Of a DNA stretch of 64,000 nt, positions 26,759 through 33,408 are shown in pieces. A program made the translations under genes and the position numbers. The stretch spans positions 62,001 to 126,000 of the forward strand of contig CANNEE010000006.1 in the NCBI GenBank assembly GCA_947503555.1, in the 5' to 3' direction. Positions within the stretch are counted from its first letter, which is position 1, and each line of letters begins with the position of its first letter. The notes beneath the pieces were generated by a model that saw only the letters and a list, made by a program, of their open reading frames with translations, was not told the DNA's origin and made no database searches. This DNA is from an uncultured Shewanella sp. Lineage in GTDB: Bacteria; Pseudomonadota; Gammaproteobacteria; Enterobacterales; Shewanellaceae.

Positions 26759-26962
26759 ATGACTATGCTTGCTATTAATACCATTACCCAAATGAACAAA
26801 GGGTTAACACTCAATCCCGCCTCTAGAGCTTGGCTAATTGCCCAAGCAGACAAGTACCAACATATTGCCAACTGGCACCAAGAGTACGGCAGCAAAGTAA
26901 CGGCTGAGAATTGCATAGCAATTGCCGATTACTACACGCGCCAAGCGTCAAACGAGCAGTAG
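26759..26962 (+). CDS. Prophage early protein, unknown function
   Basis: The protein has 67 residues from ATG 26759 (MTMLAINTITQMNKG); an in-frame GTG at 26699 lies within the leader hairpin. It is a soluble, helical protein with SRAWLIAQADKYQHIANWHQEYGS. No family is recognised. It ends 1 bp before the next gene, so the two are translationally coupled early genes downstream of the repressor control region. A Cro- or accessory-type role is possible. Confidence 0.55.
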   Translation: MTMLAINTITQMNKGLTLNPASRAWLIAQADKYQHIANWHQEYGSKVTAENCIAIADYYTRQASNEQ

Positions 26963-26963
26963 C

Positions 26964-27572
26964 ATGAAGGCCAGTAAACCAACGACCAAGACCCGCAGCG
27001 AACGCCCGTTTGCTGCGCTTAGTCGTTCGCGTTGGAAAGGCTACCTAGATAACCCATCATCACAGCTTATGCTGCAAACCACTTGCGGCAGAGCCACACA
27101 GAAGCGCTTTCTAGTAGATATTGCTAAGGTCATGGATGTGATCGTTAGCAATATGTGCTTACGCACTCGCAAAGTCGGTGTGATCGCTCAAAATGGCTTT
27201 TTCCTGTTTACATGGAAAACCATTGCAGAGAAAGCAGGCCTTGAGGAATGGCGCGTTAAGCAATGTGCCGCGCGTATCATTGAAAATGGCTGGCTTGAGT
27301 CGGTACAGCCTCGCAGTATGCGAACTGGCTACTATGAGAACCGCGCAGAGTACGTCTGCTTGGCATCAATCAAGCGTGTGACTATCAAGTACATTGATGA
27401 AATGGGCTTGACCAAGGCGTTTACAGAGGCGAGAGCAGCAGCGAAGAAGTCAGTCGAAAAGCTCGCCAAACGCTACCAGAAAGACGTTAAATACCTGCTT
27501 ACACCTATCACCATGCTTGCCAAGTTCAAGGTAAAGCGTTCCATTCAGGCGCATTCAGCGCCGCCACAATAG
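26964..27572 (+). CDS. Winged-helix protein, candidate replication initiator
   Basis: The protein has 202 residues from ATG 26964. A basic N-terminus (KASKPTTKTRSERPF) is followed by a putative wHTH, WKTIAEKAGLEEWRVKQCAARIIENGWLESVQPR, then a basic helical tail (KKSVEKLAKRYQKD). The form resembles plasmid or phage replication-initiator DNA-binding domains. PM2 itself uses a large HUH Rep endonuclease, and nothing of that size or with HUH residues exists here. The position directly before a DnaA-box origin supports a role in replication. No family match can be claimed. Confidence 0.5.
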   Translation: MKASKPTTKTRSERPFAALSRSRWKGYLDNPSSQLMLQTTCGRATQKRFLVDIAKVMDVIVSNMCLRTRKVGVIAQNGFFLFTWKTIAEKAGLEEWRVKQCAARIIENGWLESVQPRSMRTGYYENRAEYVCLASIKRVTIKYIDEMGLTKAFTEARAAAKKSVEKLAKRYQKDVKYLLTPITMLAKFKVKRSIQAHSAPPQ

Positions 27573-28128
27573 CCAAAGCCTTGTATCTATGCCCCTTAAT
27601 TGGGGATTTTCACGTTTTGCCTAGCGTTAAATTGTCCAATATTCACCCGTTTCAAGCTATTTATTAGATTTTACGCAAGTAAGATGATCCATATTTAGAT
27701 CCTTTTCATGATCCAAAATTGTACGTTATTCACACAGTCTGTGGATAAGGTTGTGAATATCGTGTGATATGCGCCTAAAACTACTCCAAGTAGTCACACC
27801 AAGTATTTAGACACCATAGTAGGTACTAGTGTCTTATATATAAATATATAAGAGAGAATACTTGTTAATGCTTTACCCCCAGCGGAGCTGTGGGTAGATA
27901 ATGTCTGTCCACTTCCTAGCTTTCGCTAGGGGACAGCATTCCTTACGGGCGCGAAGCATGGTTTGCCCATACGGGCGTTAAAGCGCGTCTGTAACCATGG
28001 CGGCTATCCCTGCGGGGCTTGTCGCTAACGCGACTGTCTGGCAGAAAAGATAGGTCAAATTGAAATCAGCTTAAGTCATTGTTAGACTGCACCTGAGACA
28101 GCCCTCTATCTAACAGAGGGTATTTACC
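27573..28128. other. Prophage replication origin region
   Basis: This 556-bp gene-free stretch combines origin signs. Three GATCC-headed 12-mers lie at exact 12-bp steps (GATC at 27686, 27698, 27710). Three DnaA boxes follow: TTATTCACA at 27726 (+), TGTGGATAA at 27740 (-) and TGTGAATAT at 27752 (-, one mismatch). A dyad AGACAC...GTGTCT (27809-27834) runs into a TATATATAAATATATA tract. Several hairpins follow, for example CTGTCC/GGACAG around CCTAGC/GCTAGG (27905-27936). The layout resembles bacterial origins: Dam-site repeats, DnaA boxes and an AT-rich unwinding region. Confidence 0.75.
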
Positions 28129-28449
28129 GTGACAGTATCAACCGAACAAGCAACAGCTAAAGCAGTACACCAAACTGGTGTATCACTTACCAGTCGTTTT
28201 CAAGCGATTTTAGAAGAAGCTGAAAAGCTAAACACCATTCCCGCTTATCGCCCAGACCTTAAATCCGCAAAGGCTCAAGAGCTTATTCCTCTAGCCCTAT
28301 CGTTAACCCATGAGTCCCTGCAAGCCGTAGAACTTTTGACAGGACGAGTTCATGAGCTTGAACAGGATATTAAAGAGATTTGGGCGCTATCTGAGAAACT
28401 AGGCAAATGGCTAGACGGTAAAGAGGGCTGGGACAGTGAAGAAAGCTAA
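28129..28449 (+). CDS. Prophage protein, unknown, coiled-coil-like
   Basis: The protein has 106 residues from GTG 28129, preceded by AGAGGGTATTTACC. It is soluble, with a C-terminal heptad-like helix (ELLTGRVHELEQDIKEIWALSEKLGKWLDG). No family is recognised. It overlaps the next gene by 14 bp and heads the operon that leads to the packaging ATPase. Confidence 0.6.
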   Translation: MTVSTEQATAKAVHQTGVSLTSRFQAILEEAEKLNTIPAYRPDLKSAKAQELIPLALSLTHESLQAVELLTGRVHELEQDIKEIWALSEKLGKWLDGKEGWDSEES

Positions 28450-28831
28450 TCCGACTATTGTCGGTTATCTTGGCTGTTCTACCTGTGGCGATACCATGGA
28501 GGTGCGCCAGCGCTCCAATGGTAAGAAGCTGCTCTATACCTATTGCCCCAATTGTAAAATGGATCAGCGTTCAGGCAATGCTATCCAAGACGTTTGGCGT
28601 GAGAGTATGGTCGCGAGCCCTGAACTTTTACTTAAGGCCGAACCTGAGCTTGAAGTCGAAGTTCACCAAGATAATACCGATCACCAAATTGACCACGAAG
28701 AATGGTCACCTACCGATGAATTTACCGAAACCCAAGCGGATGAGGAAACCGAATCAACCAGCTTTGTGGGCTGGCTATTTGGTGGCCTGTTCGTGGCTGG
28801 GTGTTTCTTAATTGGATTGAAAGCGAGCTAA
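28436..28831 (+). CDS. Zinc-ribbon protein with C-terminal membrane anchor
   Basis: The protein has 131 residues from a GTG start. Two CxxC pairs near the N-terminus (CSTCGD, and CPNC about 24 residues later) form a zinc ribbon. A long acidic linker follows, then a C-terminal membrane helix (FVGWLFGGLFVAGCFLIGL). In PM2 a small zinc-binding protein (P14) activates late transcription; the zinc ribbon here may be its counterpart. The membrane anchor is odd for an activator and fits a virion membrane protein instead. Which of these is right cannot be decided from sequence. Confidence 0.6.
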   Translation: MKKANPTIVGYLGCSTCGDTMEVRQRSNGKKLLYTYCPNCKMDQRSGNAIQDVWRESMVASPELLLKAEPELEVEVHQDNTDHQIDHEEWSPTDEFTETQADEETESTSFVGWLFGGLFVAGCFLIGLKAS

Positions 28832-28833
28832 AC

Positions 28834-29475
28834 ATGGAAAATTTGGATAAGACAACTGAACACACTGATAGCGCCATTGTGGACGAGGTGCCCACTTTTG
28901 TTGATAAGGGGGAATCAAAGGGCGAATCGACTACCGAACTAGAGCAAACGAGTGTCGAAGATTCGGATATTAACACCGAATTGGACTCGTTTATTTCGGA
29001 TGCTCAAGCGCCTGTTGGTGATATCAATGGTGGTAAGGCTGCGCCGACTATCGAAAAGTTAACCCAATCAGCGGCAAGAGGGCTGATTAATGCGGGACTA
29101 ACTAAGAGCCTTGGCTTTATCTCGATGTTAGCGAAAGCCGATTACATGCTAACACCCGATGAGATTGACGCATTCGCTAAAGATATTTCGCCAGTGTTGG
29201 TGAAGTACGGTAATCAAATTGAAGATATGCCGCCCTGGCTTAAAAAGCTGTTTGCCTTCTACAGCCAAAATAAAGAAGTGCTGATTGCGTTTAAGGGCTG
29301 TGGTTTCTTGACCTTCTCGCTCTACATGAAGCACAAGCAAAACATGACACAAAAGGCGATTGAGCTTGAAAGGCTCAAACAACAAAATGCGCAAGCAGCT
29401 GCAAGCAAAACACCAGAGCAGGCCACAGACCAAACCATGGATGAGTTAACCGAATACTTAGCGGGGAATGGATAA
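28834..29475 (+). CDS. Prophage membrane-associated protein, unknown
   Basis: ATG 28834 gives 213 residues; an in-frame upstream GTG at 28801 lies inside the preceding gene. The first 70 residues are acidic and low in complexity. A helical domain follows, with a hydrophobic stretch (VLIAFKGCGFLTFSLYM, about residues 160-176) and a basic/Gln-rich tail. It is probably a virion membrane protein. It overlaps the ATPase gene start region by a few bases, indicating coupling. Confidence 0.55.
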   Translation: MENLDKTTEHTDSAIVDEVPTFVDKGESKGESTTELEQTSVEDSDINTELDSFISDAQAPVGDINGGKAAPTIEKLTQSAARGLINAGLTKSLGFISMLAKADYMLTPDEIDAFAKDISPVLVKYGNQIEDMPPWLKKLFAFYSQNKEVLIAFKGCGFLTFSLYMKHKQNMTQKAIELERLKQQNAQAAASKTPEQATDQTMDELTEYLAGNG

Positions 29476-29476
29476 C

Positions 29477-30190
29477 ATGGCAATCAATCCTAACAATGAG
29501 CTGGACGCTCTACATGTGGCCTACACAGCGGCCAGTGGTGGCGGTAAAGGGGTTGCCTTGCAGTATTCGGGTTTAATGCCTAAATCGCCTTGTCTTGCGT
29601 TATTTGATGCATACGGTGATTACGTCTACAAAACGGGTTCGAAAAAGCAAAGGGGATTCGGTGGTAAGCGGGTTTATCACTATGGAACGCGTCAGGCGTT
29701 CGCTAGAGCGTTTAAAAATGCTTGGGACAGCAAGAAGCCGTTTAGAATCGCTTATAAGCCTGTGAAGCCATCTAGGGACGAAATGCTTTGGTTTTGTCAG
29801 TTAATGTGGTTCGCCGCTGACGGAAATCGCCGCCTTGATATGGTCATCGAAGAATTGGCTAAGTGGTGTGATTCGGCTGGTAAAGAGCAATCGCCCCTTG
29901 GTGAATGCATGACAGGTGGGCGCAAGTTCGGTTTGGTAGTACACACCGTATTTCAACGCTCTAGTGAGATACCGAAAACGGTACTCAGTCAGTCACCTTA
30001 CAAGGTCGTTGGTATTCAGGAGGTCAAAATTGACCGAAAACGGATGGCCGAAGAGTGCGACTTACCTGAGCAGCAAATCAAAGAGCTTGAGAACTGCACC
30101 TATTGGGTAAAGAAACCTGTTAAGATTGCCAAAGAATGCGAGTTTTTAGATCTACGGCCAGTAGTCGAAAAGCTCAAGAAAGCCGCTTAA
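29477..30190 (+). CDS. Genome packaging ATPase (PM2 P9 / A32-like)
   Basis: The protein has 237 residues from ATG 29477 (ATG 29468 would add three). The P-loop is AASGGGKG at residues 18-25, followed by the strand PCLALFDAYGDYV. The Walker B segment is LDMVIEEL at 120-127, and a downstream sensor-like segment reads VVHTVFQRSSEIPKTVLSQSPYKVV. The pattern is that of the FtsK/HerA-type packaging ATPases of membrane-containing phages (PM2 P9, PRD1 P9) and Zot proteins. It should drive DNA into the preformed capsid. Position shortly before the capsid gene matches PM2. Confidence 0.85.
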   Translation: MAINPNNELDALHVAYTAASGGGKGVALQYSGLMPKSPCLALFDAYGDYVYKTGSKKQRGFGGKRVYHYGTRQAFARAFKNAWDSKKPFRIAYKPVKPSRDEMLWFCQLMWFAADGNRRLDMVIEELAKWCDSAGKEQSPLGECMTGGRKFGLVVHTVFQRSSEIPKTVLSQSPYKVVGIQEVKIDRKRMAEECDLPEQQIKELENCTYWVKKPVKIAKECEFLDLRPVVEKLKKAA

Positions 30191-30207
30191 TAAAATGGAC
30201 TTAAGGC

Positions 30208-30375
30208 ATGTTTTTTAGAATGACGAGTGACAGGGTTTACCTGCCTTTTGAAATCAAAGAAGCCTATTTCTTTGCCGAACAAAATACGGGTATAGCGGCT
30301 ATTTTGGCTGTATCCAATAGCTCAAACCAAGGCTTTGTACTGGTAAAATCACGCCTCAAAGTCTACGCCTACTAA
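30208..30375 (+). CDS. Prophage small protein, 55 residues
   Basis: An ATG frame encodes MFFRMTSDRVYLPFEIKEAY and ends RLKVYAY. It follows the ATPase gene by 17 bp, has AAGG just before the start, and ends 13 bp before a terminator. No membrane helix is clear and no family is recognised. An internal ATG four codons in is an alternative start. Confidence 0.5.
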   Translation: MFFRMTSDRVYLPFEIKEAYFFAEQNTGIAAILAVSNSSNQGFVLVKSRLKVYAY

Positions 30376-30388
30376 GTCATTTCAAACC

Positions 30389-30417
30389 AAAAAAGCCAGC
30401 TATATGCTGGCTTTTTT
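30389..30417. terminator. Terminator between ATPase and capsid operons
   Basis: AAAAAAGCCAGC and GCTGGCTTTTTT enclose the loop TATAT, perfectly symmetric, so it can work in both directions. It separates the early/middle operon from the structural operon. Confidence 0.9.
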
Positions 30418-30439
30418 ATGTCCGGTATACCAAATACGC

Positions 30440-30511
30440 ACCGAATTTGACCGAATGTAGACCAAATTAACACCGAATCGTAACCGAATTGGGCTTGTCC
30501 CTTAACCGAAT
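30440..30511. promoter_or_regulatory. Helically phased ACCGAAT array before capsid operon
   Basis: The heptamer ACCGAAT begins at 30440, 30450, 30472, 30483 and 30505, and a one-base variant ACCAAAT at 30461. Steps are 10, 11, 11, 11 and 22 bp, so all copies face the same side of the helix. The array lies between the terminator and the first structural gene (30582). It is probably the binding site of a late-gene activator. Confidence 0.7.
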
Positions 30512-30581
30512 CATTTTCTAGTCTGTAGTCCGTTTTATGTGTTTCCACGTTGTGAAACGTCACTTCCTTTAAGGACTTATT

Positions 30582-30692
30582 ATGAGTAAATACATTCCGA
30601 GTGTAACCCTCGCTATCCAGATCATCATGATAGCGGGTTTTGTCGTTTGGGCATCTAACAACAATCGCTCTGTTAAAAAAGCGATCGGCTAA
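30582..30692 (+). CDS. Prophage small membrane protein, 36 residues
   Basis: The ATG frame has a good ribosome site (AAGGA, 8 bases before the start). The product has one membrane helix, VTLAIQIIMIAGFVVWA, and a basic tail ending KKAIG. It precedes the capsid gene by 12 bp. PM2 has several virion membrane proteins of this size, so a place in the internal membrane is likely. Confidence 0.65.
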   Translation: MSKYIPSVTLAIQIIMIAGFVVWASNNNRSVKKAIG

Positions 30693-30704
30693 GGAGTCCA
30701 AATT

Positions 30705-31568
30705 ATGGCACGTTCCCAAAAGAAAATTTCTACCATTTCGGCCATTGTTGCAGGCTCAATCGCAACAATTACCCTTCCTCTTGGTGCGACTTACGACCAA
30801 ATTAAAATTCGCCATAAGGGCATGACACTAGCGCAGATGAAAAACGTTCGTCTGAATGTGAATGGTAAGGTCGTGAGCGAGTATAAAACTGGCGTAGAGC
30901 TAGACGCCTTAAACAAGTTTTATGGCCGTCTTGTTGTCGCTGGCGTACTTGATTTTCATTTCAATCAACCTGAGATGAAAACTTTGCCTGAGAAGCGCAT
31001 GTTTGGTCTTGGTACTGCGTCACCTGATGGCGTAAGAATTCCATTCCCTGTTAATGCCGTAGAAGAAAAGCTGATGCCAGCGGTTCAATCTGTGACGATC
31101 ACTTTCGATATTGACGCAGCAGCGACGAACCCAAGCATCGAAGTGGCGGCAATCGTATCTAACCCTGTTCCTATGGGGCAGCTCGTTAAAGTAAAGCGTT
31201 ATCCCAAGCTGTTAAGTGCTGGCGTTAACGAGTTTGACGATTTGCCAAAGAACCGTAACGCCAAGATTAAAGCGGTGCATTTGGTCACTGCCGCAACCAT
31301 TGAGCAGTGCTCAGTATTTCGTAACGGCACCGAGATAACCCAGCTCGATTATGAGTGGGTAAAACACCTACAGCGTGAACATGACCGTATCATTCAGCCT
31401 AACTATTACACCACTGACTTTGTGTTAGAAGGTGATATGAAGCAGGCGCTAGACCTAATGAATGTTAATGACCTGCGTCTACGTATTGAAACGGCTGATG
31501 ACACCACAGCAAGTACCTATTGTGAAGTGATCGTTGAATACTTCGATGTGCTTGAAGGCGGCGTATAA
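30705..31568 (+). CDS. Major capsid protein, PM2 P2-like double jelly-roll
   Basis: The protein has 287 residues against about 270 for PM2 P2. A basic/hydrophobic N-terminus precedes ITLPLGATYDQIKIRHKGMTLAQMKNVRLNVNGKVV. The first half ends with KRMFGLGT and VTITFDID. The second half contains FVLEGDMKQALDLMNVNDLRLRIE and ends EVIVEYFDV. These features agree with the P2 coat-protein family as I know it. The two halves would each form a jelly roll and trimers build the icosahedral shell over a membrane. SD AAGGAG precedes the ATG. Confidence 0.88.
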   Translation: MARSQKKISTISAIVAGSIATITLPLGATYDQIKIRHKGMTLAQMKNVRLNVNGKVVSEYKTGVELDALNKFYGRLVVAGVLDFHFNQPEMKTLPEKRMFGLGTASPDGVRIPFPVNAVEEKLMPAVQSVTITFDIDAAATNPSIEVAAIVSNPVPMGQLVKVKRYPKLLSAGVNEFDDLPKNRNAKIKAVHLVTAATIEQCSVFRNGTEITQLDYEWVKHLQREHDRIIQPNYYTTDFVLEGDMKQALDLMNVNDLRLRIETADDTTASTYCEVIVEYFDVLEGGV

Positions 31569-31577
31569 GGGGGCAAC

Positions 31578-32003
31578 ATGGATTTATCAAACCTATTTGG
31601 TTTTGGTGCCAGTAATGGGGTTAGCCCTATGCCCACGGCTGAAATTGATCTCTTTAAACCAGAGGCAGCGGCTCCCACTGCGGTGGGTGCGCCTGTGGTG
31701 CAAGAGTCGGGCGGTTTCGGTGGTTTCCTCTCAGGTGCTACGGACTTCCTCAGTTCAGGCTTGAATCTCTATGGTCAGTTTTCCGCGATTGAAGCGGCTA
31801 AGGATGCACAGGGACAAGGCCAAGAAGAGTTAGACCGTACAGTTGAGGTACAAACGCCGCAGGTAGTGCAAACCATGGCACCAACCGAGCGAGGCCAGCA
31901 GATGTATAACAATGCATTAGGTGGCCTTCAATTTGGCACAGGTACCATTCTAGGCATTATTGGCCTGATTGGTTTCCTTTGGTGGATGACCAATAAGAAG
32001 TAA
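31578..32003 (+). CDS. Prophage virion membrane protein, C-terminal anchor
   Basis: The protein has 141 residues. A Gly/Ala/Pro-rich N-terminal part (GGFGGFLSGATDFLSSG) and an acidic middle are followed by a C-terminal helix, GTGTILGIIGLIGFLWWMTNKK. It starts 10 bp after the capsid gene. Such tail-anchored proteins are expected in the inner membrane of PM2-like virions. No specific family is recognised. Confidence 0.6.
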   Translation: MDLSNLFGFGASNGVSPMPTAEIDLFKPEAAAPTAVGAPVVQESGGFGGFLSGATDFLSSGLNLYGQFSAIEAAKDAQGQGQEELDRTVEVQTPQVVQTMAPTERGQQMYNNALGGLQFGTGTILGIIGLIGFLWWMTNKK

Positions 32004-32017
32004 CTAAGGGGCGATTG

Positions 32018-32104
32018 ATGAAGCAGTTTCTAACGTCAGTCGCCGCCATTGTTACGGCGGGGCTCATCATTCGATTAATACTGCCAAAAGAGGAAACCAA
32101 ATGA
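32018..32104 (+). CDS. Prophage small membrane protein, 28 residues
   Basis: ATG 32018 opens a frame encoding VAAIVTAGLIIRLIL with a charged tail (PKEETK). A GGGG ribosome site lies upstream and the stop overlaps the next ATG (ATGA). The tight coupling on both sides supports a real gene despite its size. Confidence 0.6.
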   Translation: MKQFLTSVAAIVTAGLIIRLILPKEETK

Positions 32105-32298
32105 TTGGTTCACTTACTGGGGGCGGTGGTTTGTCTAACTCTAGTGCTGCGAGTTCTGGCACGGGTAAGCAAACCAACGCTGCAAGTTTTAACGGTGGCA
32201 ACGTCAATTTTGGCGCAGGTTCATCTAACGGAATATCTCCATGGCTTTTGTTGATTATAGCGGCGGTTGCTGCGGCAATATTTCTAAAGAAGAAATAA
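32101..32298 (+). CDS. Prophage Gly/Ser-rich tail-anchored protein
   Basis: The protein has 65 residues. About 43 Gly/Ser/Asn-rich residues are followed by a membrane helix (PWLLLIIAAVAAAIFL) and KKK. It overlaps the preceding gene by 4 bp and the following gene by 58 bp. Topology and composition fit a virion membrane protein with a flexible outer part. Confidence 0.6.
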   Translation: MIGSLTGGGGLSNSSAASSGTGKQTNAASFNGGNVNFGAGSSNGISPWLLLIIAAVAAAIFLKKK

Positions 32299-32624
32299 CA
32301 AAAGCATGGGCTACATTGATGCCCGCCTTGGGTGATGACTTGCGCACCATAATCAGCGAAGTACACCAAGGCGTGGCTCAACTATTTTGCATTGATAACG
32401 AACTGTATGCGGTCTTACGCGTAGAACCCGATATTAAAGAGCTCGTTATTGTGGCCGCAGCGGGTAAGAACTGCGTTAAACATACTCGTGAAATTCATAA
32501 TCGCGCGAAGCAAGCAGGGTTAAAAACTGTAAGACTCCATACCAATCGCCCTGATGCAATGCTACGCATGGGCAGGGACTTAGGTTATCAACGCGCAGAA
32601 ACCATATTAAGAGCGGAGTTATAA
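32241..32624 (+). CDS. Prophage GNAT-like protein
   Basis: The protein has 127 residues. Strands and helices run in the order of a small acetyltransferase fold: LFCIDNELYAVLRVE, LVIVAAAGKN, then a helix and KTVRLHTNRPDAMLRMGRDLGYQRAETILRAEL, which resembles the C-terminal part of GNAT proteins. The CoA-binding loop is not classical. The long overlap with the previous gene leaves the start uncertain; M at 32320 is an alternative. Similar proteins occur in other phages near structural genes. The role is unknown. Confidence 0.5.
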   Translation: MAFVDYSGGCCGNISKEEITKAWATLMPALGDDLRTIISEVHQGVAQLFCIDNELYAVLRVEPDIKELVIVAAAGKNCVKHTREIHNRAKQAGLKTVRLHTNRPDAMLRMGRDLGYQRAETILRAEL

Positions 32625-32625
32625 C

Positions 32626-33408
32626 ATGGGTTCAAGTTCACGTTCTCGTTCTAGTCAGTCCACCAATAACAACTCGGTCACGTTCGGTATTCAGGGCGAT
32701 AACCACGGCCAAGTGATAAATGGTTCTGGCAACACAATCACAGACGGTGGCGCATTCAGTATCGTTTCAGATATTGCCAATATGCTACCCGATCTCTTTT
32801 CAGGTGGTCTCAATGCCATAACTGATATCGCAGGTATTGGCGCTGACCAAAATCAGGCGTTACTCGATGCTGGCGTTGATTTATATGCAGGTGTCGCCGA
32901 CCAAAACGAAGCATTTTTAAATGTTAGTGAAAACGTCTTAAGCAACGCAGGTAACATACTGTCAGATGGGTTTGAAACTTACGCTGACCAGTTATCAGAA
33001 ACTAACCAATTGGCGCTAGAAGCTAACGCGAGTTTAGCGGATTCTGTTGTCGGCGCTGTGGCGACCACCAATGACAACATGCGCGAGCTGGCCGAGGAAT
33101 CAATGCTGCAAAATGCTAACTTAGCAGGCCATAGCATCGATACCGTTAGCCAGGCATTAGCTAACGCCAATGACAATCACACCGAGTTAGCCCAACGCGC
33201 CATTAGCAGCGCAGAGCAAACCAGTTTAGCAAGTAACAAGTTCTTAGTGTCTGGCTTTGAAGACATGATGAATTTCGCAAATACCTTTAGTCGCTCAGAT
33301 GGTGCTGAACTTGCCAAGAACAACACGCAAACCATTGCTTTAGTCAGTGCGGTTGCTGTGGTTGCCTTTATCTCATTAGCCATCGTCACAAGTCGGAGCA
33401 AAAAATGA
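32626..33408 (+). CDS. Prophage virion protein with C-terminal membrane anchor
   Basis: The protein has 260 residues: a Ser/Asn/Gly-rich N-terminus with beta-type repeats (VTFGIQGDNHGQVINGSGNTITDGG), a long Ala/Asn-rich helical middle, and a C-terminal helix (IALVSAVAVVAFISLAIV) followed by basic residues. The helical part has repeating LANANDN/ALANANDNH-like elements. It overlaps the spike gene by 4 bp. It may connect the membrane with the vertex or with the spike. No family is recognised. Confidence 0.6.
   Translation: MGSSSRSRSSQSTNNNSVTFGIQGDNHGQVINGSGNTITDGGAFSIVSDIANMLPDLFSGGLNAITDIAGIGADQNQALLDAGVDLYAGVADQNEAFLNVSENVLSNAGNILSDGFETYADQLSETNQLALEANASLADSVVGAVATTNDNMRELAEESMLQNANLAGHSIDTVSQALANANDNHTELAQRAISSAEQTSLASNKFLVSGFEDMMNFANTFSRSDGAELAKNNTQTIALVSAVAVVAFISLAIVTSRSKK

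Noticed and set aside
26490-26759. Minus-strand frame of 89 residues across the prophage control region
   Set aside because: It covers the palindrome, operator and hairpin region and overlaps the repressor start; no ribosome site and a Pro/Arg-rich random composition.
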